From an uncultured bacterium (GTDB taxonomy: Bacteria; Desulfobacterota; Binatia; UBA1149; CAITLU01): a DNA stretch of 64,000 bases. The notes beneath the pieces are model-generated. The model was not told where the DNA came from and did not search any database. It saw only the letters and a program-made list of their open reading frames with translations. Below, one piece after another: positions 1-7,750 of this stretch. The position numbers and the translations under genes are program-made. The stretch is taken from the NCBI GenBank assembly GCA_903893315.1, contig CAITLU010000036.1:1-64000 (forward strand). Direction: 5' to 3'. Each line of letters begins with the position of its first letter. The stretch's first letter is position 1.

Positions 1-350
1 AGATCGCCGGCCTCAAACCCAAGTCGCCGGTCGAGATCGCCGGCGTCATCGTCGGACAGGTCTCCGGCATTCGGCTCGACGACACCTACCGAGCCCGCGT
101 CGATCTCAACCTCGACAAGGATCTCAAAGTGCCGGTCGACAGTTCGGCTGCGATCGTCACCGCCGGACTGCTCGGCGACCGCTACATCCAGCTCACGCCC
201 GGCGCCGAAGAAACCTTCCTGCAACCCGGAGAGCAGATTGCCTACACGGAGAGCGCGCTGGTAATGGAGCGCCTGATCGGCAAGTTCATGGTCAATGTCG
301 GAGACAAGTCCGAGCCGAAAGCGGGCGAGTCCAGTGCAGGGAAGCCTTAG
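1..350 (+). CDS. mlaD: MlaD family phospholipid-transport substrate-binding protein, C-terminal part (5' end outside window)
   Basis: The reading frame is open from the first base and ends at TAG 348-350, so only the C-terminal 115 or so residues are seen. The visible part includes PVEIAGVIVGQVSGIRL and the later segment GLLGDRYIQLTPG, both typical of the MCE domain of MlaD. MlaD is the periplasm-facing, inner-membrane-anchored ring of the Mla ABC system, which moves phospholipids between the membranes. The tail after the MCE domain is short and rich in Lys, Glu and Ser. It is followed 10 bases later by mlaA and then mlaC on the same strand, the usual neighbourhood. The ATPase and permease genes (mlaF, mlaE) would lie upstream, outside the window. 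Confidence 0.88.
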   Translation, partial: IAGLKPKSPVEIAGVIVGQVSGIRLDDTYRARVDLNLDKDLKVPVDSSAAIVTAGLLGDRYIQLTPGAEETFLQPGEQIAYTESALVMERLIGKFMVNVGDKSEPKAGESSAGKP

Positions 351-360
351 GAGGACGGAG

Positions 361-1143
361 ATGTCACCCAAACGACGAGCGCCCGAACCAAACCGCTCCG
401 CAGTCACGCGCCTGCTTCTCGTTTTGGTGCTGGCGCTGATGGCCCCGATCGCTTCGGCCTCGGCGCAGCAGCACTCCGACCCTCTGGAAAAGATCAACCG
501 TCCTATCTTTCGCTTCAACGACGGAGTCGACCGCTGGGTCATGGAGCCGCTCGCGACCGGCTACGACTTCGTGATGCCTGACATGGCCCAGACCTGGGTG
601 GACAATTTCTTCACCAACCTTCGCTTCCCCATCGTGCTCGCCAACTGCCTGTTGCAGGGCAGGCTCGACAAAGGTGCCACCAGCGTAGGACGTTTCGTCC
701 TCAACTCGACGGTGGGCGTGGCGGGCTTCGGCGACCCCGCCACCCATTTCAGGATTCCAAAGCCCAACGAGGACTTCGGACAAACGCTCGGTAAGTGGGG
801 ACTGGAACCTGGCCCCTACCTCATGCTGCCGTTGTTCGGCCCCTCCGATCTTCGCGACACGGTCGGCTCCAGCGTCGACGGTCTGGCGCGCGTGTGGCCG
901 TTCTTCATTGATCCTGTGGTTACAACCGCGACGACCAGTGCGCAGACGCTCAACACACGTTCGCTTTACCTGAAGGAAGTTCGCGACGCCCGCGCACGCT
1001 CCCTCGACTACTACGCGTTCGTGCGTGACGCCTACCTTCAGTACAGGCAATCGCTGATCGACGATAAGATAGGCAACGGCCACGGCCGAGAGCCTGCAGC
1101 GTCAGACGAAGACCTCTACTTCCCCACCTCCGACAAGGAATAG
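361..1143 (+). CDS. mlaA: MlaA/VacJ family outer-membrane phospholipid-transport protein
   Basis: The 260-residue product carries the MlaA signature: DPLEKINRPIFRFND after the signal peptide, then NFFTNLRFPIVLANCLLQG and FGQTLGKWGLEPGPYLMLP. MlaA sits in the outer membrane and removes phospholipids from its outer leaflet, passing them to MlaC. ATG 361 is preferred because GGAGGACGG lies just upstream and a hydrophobic signal segment (about residues 17-36) follows directly; the longer upstream frame overlaps mlaD. The signal segment ends in ASASAQQ and there is no lipobox cysteine, although MlaA is classically a lipoprotein. It lies between mlaD (10 bases upstream) and mlaC (3 bases downstream), so the three are probably one transcript. 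Confidence 0.93.
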   Translation: MSPKRRAPEPNRSAVTRLLLVLVLALMAPIASASAQQHSDPLEKINRPIFRFNDGVDRWVMEPLATGYDFVMPDMAQTWVDNFFTNLRFPIVLANCLLQGRLDKGATSVGRFVLNSTVGVAGFGDPATHFRIPKPNEDFGQTLGKWGLEPGPYLMLPLFGPSDLRDTVGSSVDGLARVWPFFIDPVVTTATTSAQTLNTRSLYLKEVRDARARSLDYYAFVRDAYLQYRQSLIDDKIGNGHGREPAASDEDLYFPTSDKE

Positions 1144-1146
1144 ATC

Positions 1147-1770
1147 ATGAAAGCGCTCATCGCTCTGACTATCGCTTTCGTACTCAGCACCACGAACACC
1201 GTCGCCGCTTCTGCGGGCAGCGAGACTCCCGAGCAGTTCGTAGAAAAAACCACGGCCGACGTTATCGCCGTGCTCGCCGACAAGAATCTCGACCACAACA
1301 CCAAGACATCCCGGCTCGAATCGATGCTCGACCAGCGAAGCGACTTCGATACGATCACCAAGCTGGTGCTGGGCGCGAACTACCGGCAGTTCTCGGAAAG
1401 CCAGAAAGGCGAATTCCAGAAGGTCCTGCGCGAGTACCTCTCCGTGACGTACGGAAAGCAGATCGACCTGTACGTCGACCAGCGTATCCTCGTGACCGGT
1501 GGACGCCCCGAGGCGCGCGGCGACTACACGGTACAGACCAAACTCGTGCGCAAGACAGGGGCCGACCTCTCGGTGGACTACCGGCTGCGGCAGAAGGAGG
1601 GCCACTGGGTTCTCATCGACGTGATCGGAGAAGGGATAAGCTTGGTCGCTAACCTGCGCTCCCAGTTCCAGGAGATCATCACGCACGGCGGTCCCGATCG
1701 TCTGTTGCAGGTCCTGCGCGAGAAGAACGCCAACGGCGGCGGCGATCCCGTTCCGGTCGCGGCGCGTTGA
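1147..1770 (+). CDS. mlaC: MlaC family periplasmic phospholipid shuttle (Ttg2D-like)
   Basis: This 207-residue exported protein starts with a short signal peptide (ALIALTIAFVLSTTNTVAA). It matches MlaC in length and in the C-terminal block YRLRQKEGHWVLIDVIGEG followed by SLVANLRSQFQEII, which is characteristic of the Ttg2D/MlaC fold. MlaC carries phospholipid through the periplasm between MlaA at the outer membrane and the MlaD ring at the inner membrane. It begins 3 bases after the mlaA stop, so it is translationally close to mlaA and probably closes the operon. The next gene is convergent with only 30 bases between stops, and I see no convincing terminator there. Confidence 0.93.
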   Translation: MKALIALTIAFVLSTTNTVAASAGSETPEQFVEKTTADVIAVLADKNLDHNTKTSRLESMLDQRSDFDTITKLVLGANYRQFSESQKGEFQKVLREYLSVTYGKQIDLYVDQRILVTGGRPEARGDYTVQTKLVRKTGADLSVDYRLRQKEGHWVLIDVIGEGISLVANLRSQFQEIITHGGPDRLLQVLREKNANGGGDPVPVAAR

Positions 1771-1800
1771 AGGACTCCGCAAACTGATCCTGGAAGACGT

Positions 1801-2586
1801 CTAACCGACCATCGTAAGGCCGCCGGACACCGAAAGGACCTGGCCGGTGATATAGCCGGCGTCTTCGGAGAGGAAGAAAGCGATCGCCCCGGCGATGTCT
1901 TCGGGGCGCGCGATGCGGCCCATCGGAATCGCCCTCGTCATCGCCTCGATGATCCGCTCGCCGTTGGAGCGGTTGCGCACCGAGGCCAGCAGGTTGGTAT
2001 CGGTGGGGCCGGGACACACCACGTTCACCGCGATGCCGTTGCGCGCCGTCTCGCGCGCAAGTGTCTTGACGAAACCGAGCAGGCCCGCCTTCGACGCCGC
2101 GTAGACCGCTTCACCGGTCGACCCGACTCGAGCCGCGTCGGAACTGACGCACACGATGCGGCCGCCGCCGCCTTCGACCATCTGAGGGAGCAGCGAGTGA
2201 GTGACATTGAGTGCGCCGATGAGATTGACGTCGAGGATGGCGCGCCACTCGGCCGGATCGCTGTCCTTGAACAACGACAAGCGATCGAGGCCGGCGTTGC
2301 TGACCAGACCCCACACATGGCCGAGTTCGGATACGCTGCGATCACGGGCGCTGTCCACCGAACAACGATCCGCAACGTCGCAGGCAACTCCGATTGCGCG
2401 GCCGCCGCCGGCGCGGATCTCCGAAGCGACCGCTTGTGCGCCTTCGTCGTTGACGTCCCATATCGCCACCGCGCAGCCCTCGCGGGCCACCCGCAGCGCG
2501 ATCGCACGCCCGATGCCGGAAGCGCCGCCGGTTATGACAATCGTCGGATGAGTAGGCTGTTGTACGGTCTGCTCAGCTGAATTCAT
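1801..2586 (-). CDS. SDR family oxidoreductase (FabG-like)
   Basis: This 261-residue classical short-chain dehydrogenase/reductase has the dinucleotide-binding motif TGGASGIG near residue 19, SNAG in place of the more common NNAG, and the catalytic Ser and YAASK (Tyr-x-x-x-Lys). The acidic residue after the second strand (IWDVND) suggests an NAD preference, but this is only an inference. Its start overlaps the stop of the acyl-CoA dehydrogenase gene in an ATGA (2583-2586), so the two are co-translated. That pairing suggests a 3-hydroxyacyl-CoA or steroid-like alcohol as substrate in a degradation pathway. The exact substrate cannot be read from the sequence. Confidence 0.9.
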   Translation of the reverse strand: MNSAEQTVQQPTHPTIVITGGASGIGRAIALRVAREGCAVAIWDVNDEGAQAVASEIRAGGGRAIGVACDVADRCSVDSARDRSVSELGHVWGLVSNAGLDRLSLFKDSDPAEWRAILDVNLIGALNVTHSLLPQMVEGGGGRIVCVSSDAARVGSTGEAVYAASKAGLLGFVKTLARETARNGIAVNVVCPGPTDTNLLASVRNRSNGERIIEAMTRAIPMGRIARPEDIAGAIAFFLSEDAGYITGQVLSVSGGLTMVG

Positions 2587-3710
2587 CGAACTAGCTCCAA
2601 AAACGAGACGACGAGTTCTCGGTTGGCCACGGAGTCACCGTAGGTGGCTTCGTCGGCTTTGACGCGTTTGAAAAAAATGTGCAGGTCGTGTTCCCAGGTG
2701 AACCCGATACCACCGTGCAACTGCACCGCATCGGCAACCACACGCGGACACGACTGGCTCGCGTATCCCTTGGCCATCGCCGCAGCCAGCCTCTTGTCGG
2801 CGGCGCCCGCGTCGGCCGCCCAGGCCGCGTAATATACCAGCGACCTGCTGTTCTCGACGTCGACCTTCATGTCGGCGCAGCGGTGCTGGATCGACTGAAA
2901 ACTGGCGATGGCGCGGCCGAACTGCTCGCGCATCTTCGTGTACTCCACAGTCATCTCCAGCGCGCGCTCGGCAGCGCCTGCCATTTCGGCCGCGAGCACC
3001 ACCTTGGCGACATCGATCACTGAGTCGAGCACCGCCGCGTCCATCGCCCGCTCACCGAGCAGGCGAGACGACTCGACACGCACGCCGTCCAGCGTCACGA
3101 CGTCGAGCCTGCGCGTACGGTCGACGGTGGTCATCGGTTCGATCGTGAGCCCCGCGCTGCCCGTATCGACGCAGAAGAAACCGAGGCCGTCGTCCAGACG
3201 TGCGACGACCACCACCGCGTCAGCTGAACGCGCGTCGGGCACGAACAGTTTTTCGCCGGCAAGGAGGTACCGCGATCCCTCGCGCGTAGCGGTGGCCGCT
3301 ATCGCATCACCGCTCCAGCGTCCCGCCCTCTCCGCGATCGCGCAGGTGACGCGGCTGGTACCGGCGGCGATCCCCGGCAACCAAGCGGCCGACTGCGTCT
3401 CCGTGGCGGTAGCGAGCAGAGCCGGCACGCCGAGGCCCACGGTGGAAACGAACGGTCCCGGCATCACTACCGCGCCGGCCGCTTCGATCACGATGGCCAG
3501 ATCCAGAACACCGAGGCCGCTGCCTCCGAAGCGCTCCGGGATCGTCAGCCCGAGCCAACCGAGTTCGGAAATTCCGCGCCAGGCCTTTTCCGTGAAGCCC
3601 GTCTCGTCGTCCATCATCGCGCGGGTGAAGGTCAGCGGAAGCTCACGCGCGAGATAGTCCTGGACGGTCCGGCGCAACTGTTCCTGTTCCTCGCTGAATC
3701 CGAAATCCAT
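2583..3710 (-). CDS. acyl-CoA dehydrogenase family protein
   Basis: This 375-residue flavoprotein follows the acyl-CoA dehydrogenase plan: N-terminal helical domain (MDFGFSEEQEQLRRTVQDYL), a middle beta domain, and a C-terminal helical domain ending with AVQLHGGIGFTWEHDLHIF. The Glu in the GFTWEHD segment occupies the usual catalytic-base position of this family. Such enzymes oxidise an acyl-CoA to the 2,3-enoyl-CoA using FAD and pass electrons to ETF. The protein resembles the FadE-type paralogs used for steroids or branched and aromatic acids more than the fatty-acid enzyme, though this is inference. It is the first gene of a two-gene unit with the downstream SDR (4-base overlap). Confidence 0.92.
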   Translation of the reverse strand: MDFGFSEEQEQLRRTVQDYLARELPLTFTRAMMDDETGFTEKAWRGISELGWLGLTIPERFGGSGLGVLDLAIVIEAAGAVVMPGPFVSTVGLGVPALLATATETQSAAWLPGIAAGTSRVTCAIAERAGRWSGDAIAATATREGSRYLLAGEKLFVPDARSADAVVVVARLDDGLGFFCVDTGSAGLTIEPMTTVDRTRRLDVVTLDGVRVESSRLLGERAMDAAVLDSVIDVAKVVLAAEMAGAAERALEMTVEYTKMREQFGRAIASFQSIQHRCADMKVDVENSRSLVYYAAWAADAGAADKRLAAAMAKGYASQSCPRVVADAVQLHGGIGFTWEHDLHIFFKRVKADEATYGDSVANRELVVSFLELVR

Positions 3711-3755
3711 ACGACGATCGCCCCACCCCTGCCGTACTCGCGTCGTTGGCCGCGC

Positions 3756-4523
3756 TTATTTGTGTTTGTCGCTGTGTGCCGGCTTGTGTGCCGGCACCTG
3801 CGGCTTCGGCGCCGGTGCCACAGGCTTCGGCTTCGAAGCGGGCACAGACGCTTTCGCGGCCGGCTCCGGTGTCGGTTCAGCAACAGGCGTCGGCGCCGAC
3901 TCTACGACGCTCGGGACTAGCGGTTGACCACCGTCGCCGCGGGCATCGAGCCCCGGGCTCGGCACCACACCTGCTGAGGCAAGCTGACGACGCACGTTCT
4001 CAAAAACCAGGTCGAGATAGTAGCGCGCGTTCAGCCCCAGCAGATAGATATCTTCCTTGCCGGATTTCTTGGCGTAGACCGCGGTGTGGGTCGGGTTGAG
4101 CTGCCCGAACGCGATCGTCGAAAGAATCTCGCCGCCCGCCTCGATCCGCACGCGTATCAGCGGTGGATTCAGTCCGTACTGACCATGCTCACCGGTATCG
4201 GCAACGACTTCGATGGGAGGCATCGAGGTCAGACTCTCGATCACCGCATCTACAATGTCGTTCGGAGACGCGACACCCACAGGCTCTGTCACCACCCAGC
4301 GCCCATCACGCTTGCGGAACTCGACCGAAAGGTCTTCACGTTCGGCACGCAGGCGGTCGATGCGCTCGGGCACCGCTTCAAGAAAAGGAAGCGTCGTGGC
4401 AACCGGGACCTGCACCGCGGGATGCAAGCGCCGAACCTCGCCTTGCAGGTACACCGCCAGCCCGATCGCGATTAGGTAATACACCAGGATGCGCGGCCAA
4501 CTCACGGCCCGAACCTCCGCCAT
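3756..4523 (-). CDS. DUF4340 domain-containing membrane-anchored protein of a gliding-type ABC exporter operon
   Basis: The 255-residue product has one N-terminal membrane segment (ILVYYLIAIGLAVYLQG), then a DUF4340-like region with the RDGRWVVTEPVGV block and LNPTHTAVYAKKSG, and a C-terminal tail of about 55 residues made mostly of Pro, Ala, Lys and Ser. DUF4340 proteins typically accompany GldG-type proteins, and here the start overlaps the end of that gene by 22 bases. It is the last gene of the four-gene unit ATPase-permease-GldG-DUF4340. The substrate is unknown. The Lys/Pro tail ending PAHKPAHSDKHK may contact peptidoglycan or other cell-envelope polymers, but that is speculation. Confidence 0.82.
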   Translation of the reverse strand: MAEVRAVSWPRILVYYLIAIGLAVYLQGEVRRLHPAVQVPVATTLPFLEAVPERIDRLRAEREDLSVEFRKRDGRWVVTEPVGVASPNDIVDAVIESLTSMPPIEVVADTGEHGQYGLNPPLIRVRIEAGGEILSTIAFGQLNPTHTAVYAKKSGKEDIYLLGLNARYYLDLVFENVRRQLASAGVVPSPGLDARGDGGQPLVPSVVESAPTPVAEPTPEPAAKASVPASKPKPVAPAPKPQVPAHKPAHSDKHK

Positions 4524-5890
4524 GCAGAAAGCGTGACAGCCACCAGCAGGAACAGGCCGGGTTGCACGACCACCGCTGACCAGAAGACCGACTCACCATC
4601 GCTCTGACTGATGAAAAACTGGTTCTTTCCCGACACCTGTTGCTGGGGGCGACTACTGATCAACTCGTCCTCGCGAGCCAACCAATTTACCGAATTGACC
4701 GCAAGGTCTTTGTTGCCAAGGTAGTCGATGAAGCGATTGCCGGCGAAGTCGGAATCACCGTAGGCGAGAATCCGCGTCTCCGCCCCAGGCTCGGCGCCCG
4801 GACCTGCGGGCTGAACGACCTCGACACCGACCGGCAACGGGCCATTGATGTCGCGTCCCGCCACGAAGCTGATGTCTGCGCCTTCCAGGATCCGCGGATC
4901 GTAGCTGGCCCAGCTGCGAGGTCCGGTCTTGAGCAAGGTCGCCACCCGGCGGCCGTTGATCTCGTTGCCGCGCCCCGCCACCACAGCCGCGAGCGAAAAA
5001 AGCGGCGGAGACTTCAGCGTGGAAGTGACCAGGTGCTGCCTGTTCAGATCGCCGATCGCGACCGAAAACGCCTCGCCTCCCGAAAGACGGTTGTCCATGT
5101 CGAGAACTACGTTGGCACCTACCTCGATGCCGTAAGCGCCGAGCAGGCTGACCATGCGCGGGGCTCGAAACGGATCGATGAGAGCGAGCATCTTGCCGCC
5201 ACGGTCGAGCCAGCGCCCGAGCACTGCCACCTCGCCTTCGAGAAGATCGCTCTTGGGGCCAGCCACCAGCAACACGCCGGCATCAGCCGGCACCTCTCCT
5301 CCGCCGAGCAGAGTGAGGCTGTCGATCTTGTAGGACTCCATCGTCAGCGCTTCGCGCAGCTGCGAGCATCCGTCGTGACGATCGGTGTTGTCGATCGCGC
5401 ATTCGCCGTGACCGGCGAGAGCGTAGACATGTTTGGATTCCTGGATCACTCGCAGGATGGCCGACATCAGCAACGCCTCGCTGGGATTGCTGAAGTCCGA
5501 CCTCTTCCCTCCGCTCTCCACCACCGCGGCGCCGTAGCTGCTTACTCCGTATTGGGCAGCAAGCGCAGGGTGGCGATTCACGTCGACGACGTCGTAGGTG
5601 AGCGACGCGCACTCACGCGAGACCTGCCAGAGCAGATCCTTGATGTACAGGTTGCGCGGATCCTCGGTGCGGATGAAGGCCAGCACCTTGACCGGTTGAT
5701 GGACTCTGGCCAGGACCTGCTTGGCGTGGTCGGAAAGCGTGAAGCGGTTGCCGGGGCTCAGGTCCCAGCGAACGTTGTGGACATAGGCGAGTGCCACCAG
5801 AGTCGCGAGCAGAGACGTGACGCCGACGGTGGCGATGACCACCTGCAACCACTTGCGGAAGTTGCGCGAAATCACCGCCGCCCCCTCCAT
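4502..5890 (-). CDS. GldG family protein (ABC-type exporter accessory, periplasmic)
   Basis: This product of about 462 residues has an N-terminal transmembrane helix (VVIATVGVTSLLATLVALAY), the segment RWDLSPGNRFTLSDHAKQVL typical of GldG/ABC-type uncharacterised transport proteins, a large soluble domain with GHGECAID and LIDPFRAPRMVSLLG, and a second transmembrane helix near the C-terminus. ATG 5890 is chosen because it gives a proper N-terminus before the first membrane segment and overlaps the permease gene by only 19 bases; the upstream extension is Arg-rich and lies inside that gene. With the ATPase and permease it should form a GldAFG-like complex. In Bacteroidetes this complex is needed for gliding; its role outside that group is unsettled. 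Confidence 0.88.
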   Translation of the reverse strand: MEGAAVISRNFRKWLQVVIATVGVTSLLATLVALAYVHNVRWDLSPGNRFTLSDHAKQVLARVHQPVKVLAFIRTEDPRNLYIKDLLWQVSRECASLTYDVVDVNRHPALAAQYGVSSYGAAVVESGGKRSDFSNPSEALLMSAILRVIQESKHVYALAGHGECAIDNTDRHDGCSQLREALTMESYKIDSLTLLGGGEVPADAGVLLVAGPKSDLLEGEVAVLGRWLDRGGKMLALIDPFRAPRMVSLLGAYGIEVGANVVLDMDNRLSGGEAFSVAIGDLNRQHLVTSTLKSPPLFSLAAVVAGRGNEINGRRVATLLKTGPRSWASYDPRILEGADISFVAGRDINGPLPVGVEVVQPAGPGAEPGAETRILAYGDSDFAGNRFIDYLGNKDLAVNSVNWLAREDELISSRPQQQVSGKNQFFISQSDGESVFWSAVVVQPGLFLLVAVTLSAWRRFGP

Positions 5891-6630
5891 TGCCGTGATT
5901 CCATCGAGCGCATCGTCGACCAGCCCATCAGCGTCATGATGGCGACGAAATAGCCGACGTCCTTCAGATCGATGACGCCGCGGCCGAACGGCTCGAAGTG
6001 ATCGAAAGCGCACAACTGCGTGACGATGGCGAGAAGATCACCCGGCACCGCTGCTTCGTTCCAGCTCAGGTTCCACAGCAGCAGCACCGCGCCGTAGGTG
6101 AACATCGCGGCGATCAGCTGCGACTCCGTGAGTGAGGACAGGAAAATACCGATCGAAACCATTGCGCCGATCAGCAACAACAGGCCGAGGTAGACGCTGA
6201 CGAGCGAAGAACAATCGAACGGCTCGATACGGTATATCAGCGCCGGATACAGCAGGGTCGAGCCGACTACGACCACGAACACCGCCATGCAGGCCAGGAA
6301 CTTGGCGGCAAAAATCTCGAAGTCGCGCAGCGGCGTGGTGTAGAGCAGTTCGACCGTGCCCAGGTGTTTTTCTTCCGCGAAAACCCCCATCGTCACCAGC
6401 GGAATGACCGTGATGACGACGCGAACGATGTCGGAATACAGCCGTTGCCACAGATGTTCGACAATACTCTCGCCGAAACCGAAAGTGATGAACGCGTTGA
6501 GGTTAGTGTAGAAATAGTAGCCCGACAGAGCCAGGAAAACCGCGCCCACGAAGTAGACCAGAGGAGAGGCGAAAAAGCCGCGCAGTTCCTTGGTCAGCAG
6601 CGCCAGGAAGGGCCGGATCGCCGCCATCAT
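5872..6630 (-). CDS. ABC-2 type transporter permease (GldF-like)
   Basis: This 252-residue integral membrane protein has about six hydrophobic segments. It carries the family block TPLRDFEIFAAKFLACM after GVFAEEKHLGTVELLYT, a region found in GldF/NosY-type permeases. It would form the membrane channel partner of the ATPase encoded immediately upstream, whose stop overlaps this start (ATGA at 6627-6630; two adjacent ATGs are available). The substrate is not known. The operon order ATPase-permease-GldG-DUF4340 supports assignment to the gliding-type ABC family rather than to drug export. Confidence 0.9.
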   Translation of the reverse strand: MMAAIRPFLALLTKELRGFFASPLVYFVGAVFLALSGYYFYTNLNAFITFGFGESIVEHLWQRLYSDIVRVVITVIPLVTMGVFAEEKHLGTVELLYTTPLRDFEIFAAKFLACMAVFVVVVGSTLLYPALIYRIEPFDCSSLVSVYLGLLLLIGAMVSIGIFLSSLTESQLIAAMFTYGAVLLLWNLSWNEAAVPGDLLAIVTQLCAFDHFEPFGRGVIDLKDVGYFVAIMTLMGWSTMRSMESRQWRGRR

Positions 6631-7580
6631 GCGCCGCGCTCCGCACGTCCGGCACGTTCGAGGATATCGACGAAAAGATCTTCGAGGCTCATCAAGCGCG
6701 GGCTCACCTCGTGCACCGACCAGCCTCCGTCCACCAGCGTGCGGACCAGATGCGGGCGAACGGCGCCTCCGCGCGTCGAGCGCACCGCCAGCGCCAGCAC
6801 CCCGCCGCGAGAACGCTCGAGGACTTCCACTTCTTCAACACCTGCCGTCGAGCGGACGGCCGCAAGGATGTCGTTCTCTGTGCCGCTGACGCGTACCAGC
6901 GTCTCGCCACGCCCCGCGGTCTTTTCCGTCAGAGCCTCCACCGAGTCTTCGGCGATCACGTGGCCCTTGTCGAGAATTATCACCCGGCTACAGGTGACAC
7001 TCACCTCCGGCAGGATGTGCGTCGAGAGCAGCACCGTCGCCAAACCCGACAGGGTGCGGATCAGACTGCGGATGTCGACGATCTGGCGCGGATCCAGGCC
7101 CACGGTGGGTTCGTCGAGGATGAGCACCTGGGGTTGGTGGATGATCGCCTGCGCAATTCCGACGCGCTGACGATACCCCTTCGACAGTTTGCCGATCTGG
7201 CGCTTTGCCATCGGGGTGAGTCCGCACACTTCCATTGCATCGTCGACGGCCCCCTGCACGCGTCCCTCCACGCCGCGGACCTTGGCGATAAAGGCCAGGA
7301 AACCCTGCACAGACATATCCGGATACAGGGCCACGCGTTCGGGCAGGTAGCCGATCATCCGGCGGGCCTGACGAGGATCACTGGCGATGTCGACGCCGGC
7401 GATGCTGCAAGTACCATCGGTCGGCGCGAAAAAACCGGTCAGCATGCGCATGATCGTCGTCTTGCCGGAACCATTGGGTCCGAGCAGTCCGACAATCTCG
7501 CCGGGTTGGACGCGAAACGACACGTCGTCAACGGCACGGAAAAGACCATAGTCTTTGGTGAGGTGTTCAGCCTGGATCAC
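6627..7580 (-). CDS. ABC transporter ATP-binding protein (GldA-like)
   Basis: The product of about 317 residues has Walker A (GLLGPNGSGKTT), a signature motif LSKGYRQR, and Walker B followed by the D-loop (VLILDEPTVGLDP). A C-terminal domain of about 95 residues, typical of ABC-2 exporter ATPases, follows. I place the start at GTG 7580 because the protein then begins VIQAEHLTKDYG, as in homologs; the longer frame adds about 30 Cys/Arg-rich residues with no homologous look. It energises the permease encoded next. It is the first gene of the four-gene exporter unit. A hairpin terminator at 7641-7690 separates it from the lipoprotein gene upstream. Confidence 0.92.
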   Translation of the reverse strand: MIQAEHLTKDYGLFRAVDDVSFRVQPGEIVGLLGPNGSGKTTIMRMLTGFFAPTDGTCSIAGVDIASDPRQARRMIGYLPERVALYPDMSVQGFLAFIAKVRGVEGRVQGAVDDAMEVCGLTPMAKRQIGKLSKGYRQRVGIAQAIIHQPQVLILDEPTVGLDPRQIVDIRSLIRTLSGLATVLLSTHILPEVSVTCSRVIILDKGHVIAEDSVEALTEKTAGRGETLVRVSGTENDILAAVRSTAGVEEVEVLERSRGGVLALAVRSTRGGAVRPHLVRTLVDGGWSVHEVSPRLMSLEDLFVDILERAGRAERGA

Positions 7581-7640
7581 GCAGTCACAGCACGATGCAT
7601 CACGTCGCGAACTCCGATCATGCCGCCGCCCGCACAGGTC

Positions 7641-7690
7641 TACAAACGAAAGGCCGGGTCTGCACAGCACAGCCCGGCCTTTGGTCTTTC
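7641..7690 (-). terminator. Rho-independent terminator of the Ycf48-like lipoprotein gene
   Basis: Read on the minus strand, GGCCGGG pairs with CCCGGCC around a short loop and is followed by TTTCGTTTGT. On the plus strand the same hairpin is followed by TTGGTCTTTC, so it could act weakly in that direction too. It lies about 60 bases past the stop of the Ycf48-like gene and before the exporter ATPase gene, so it probably separates two transcripts. Confidence 0.72.
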
Positions 7691-7750
7691 AAATCACGCG
7701 GCTCGAGGCTTACCTCGCGCCGCTTTCCTCGCGTCGAGCGACGAAAAAAA

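Noticed and set aside
364-1083. Minus-strand open frame across mlaA
   Set aside because: mlaA and its mla neighbours on the plus strand explain the region; the antisense frame has no motif.
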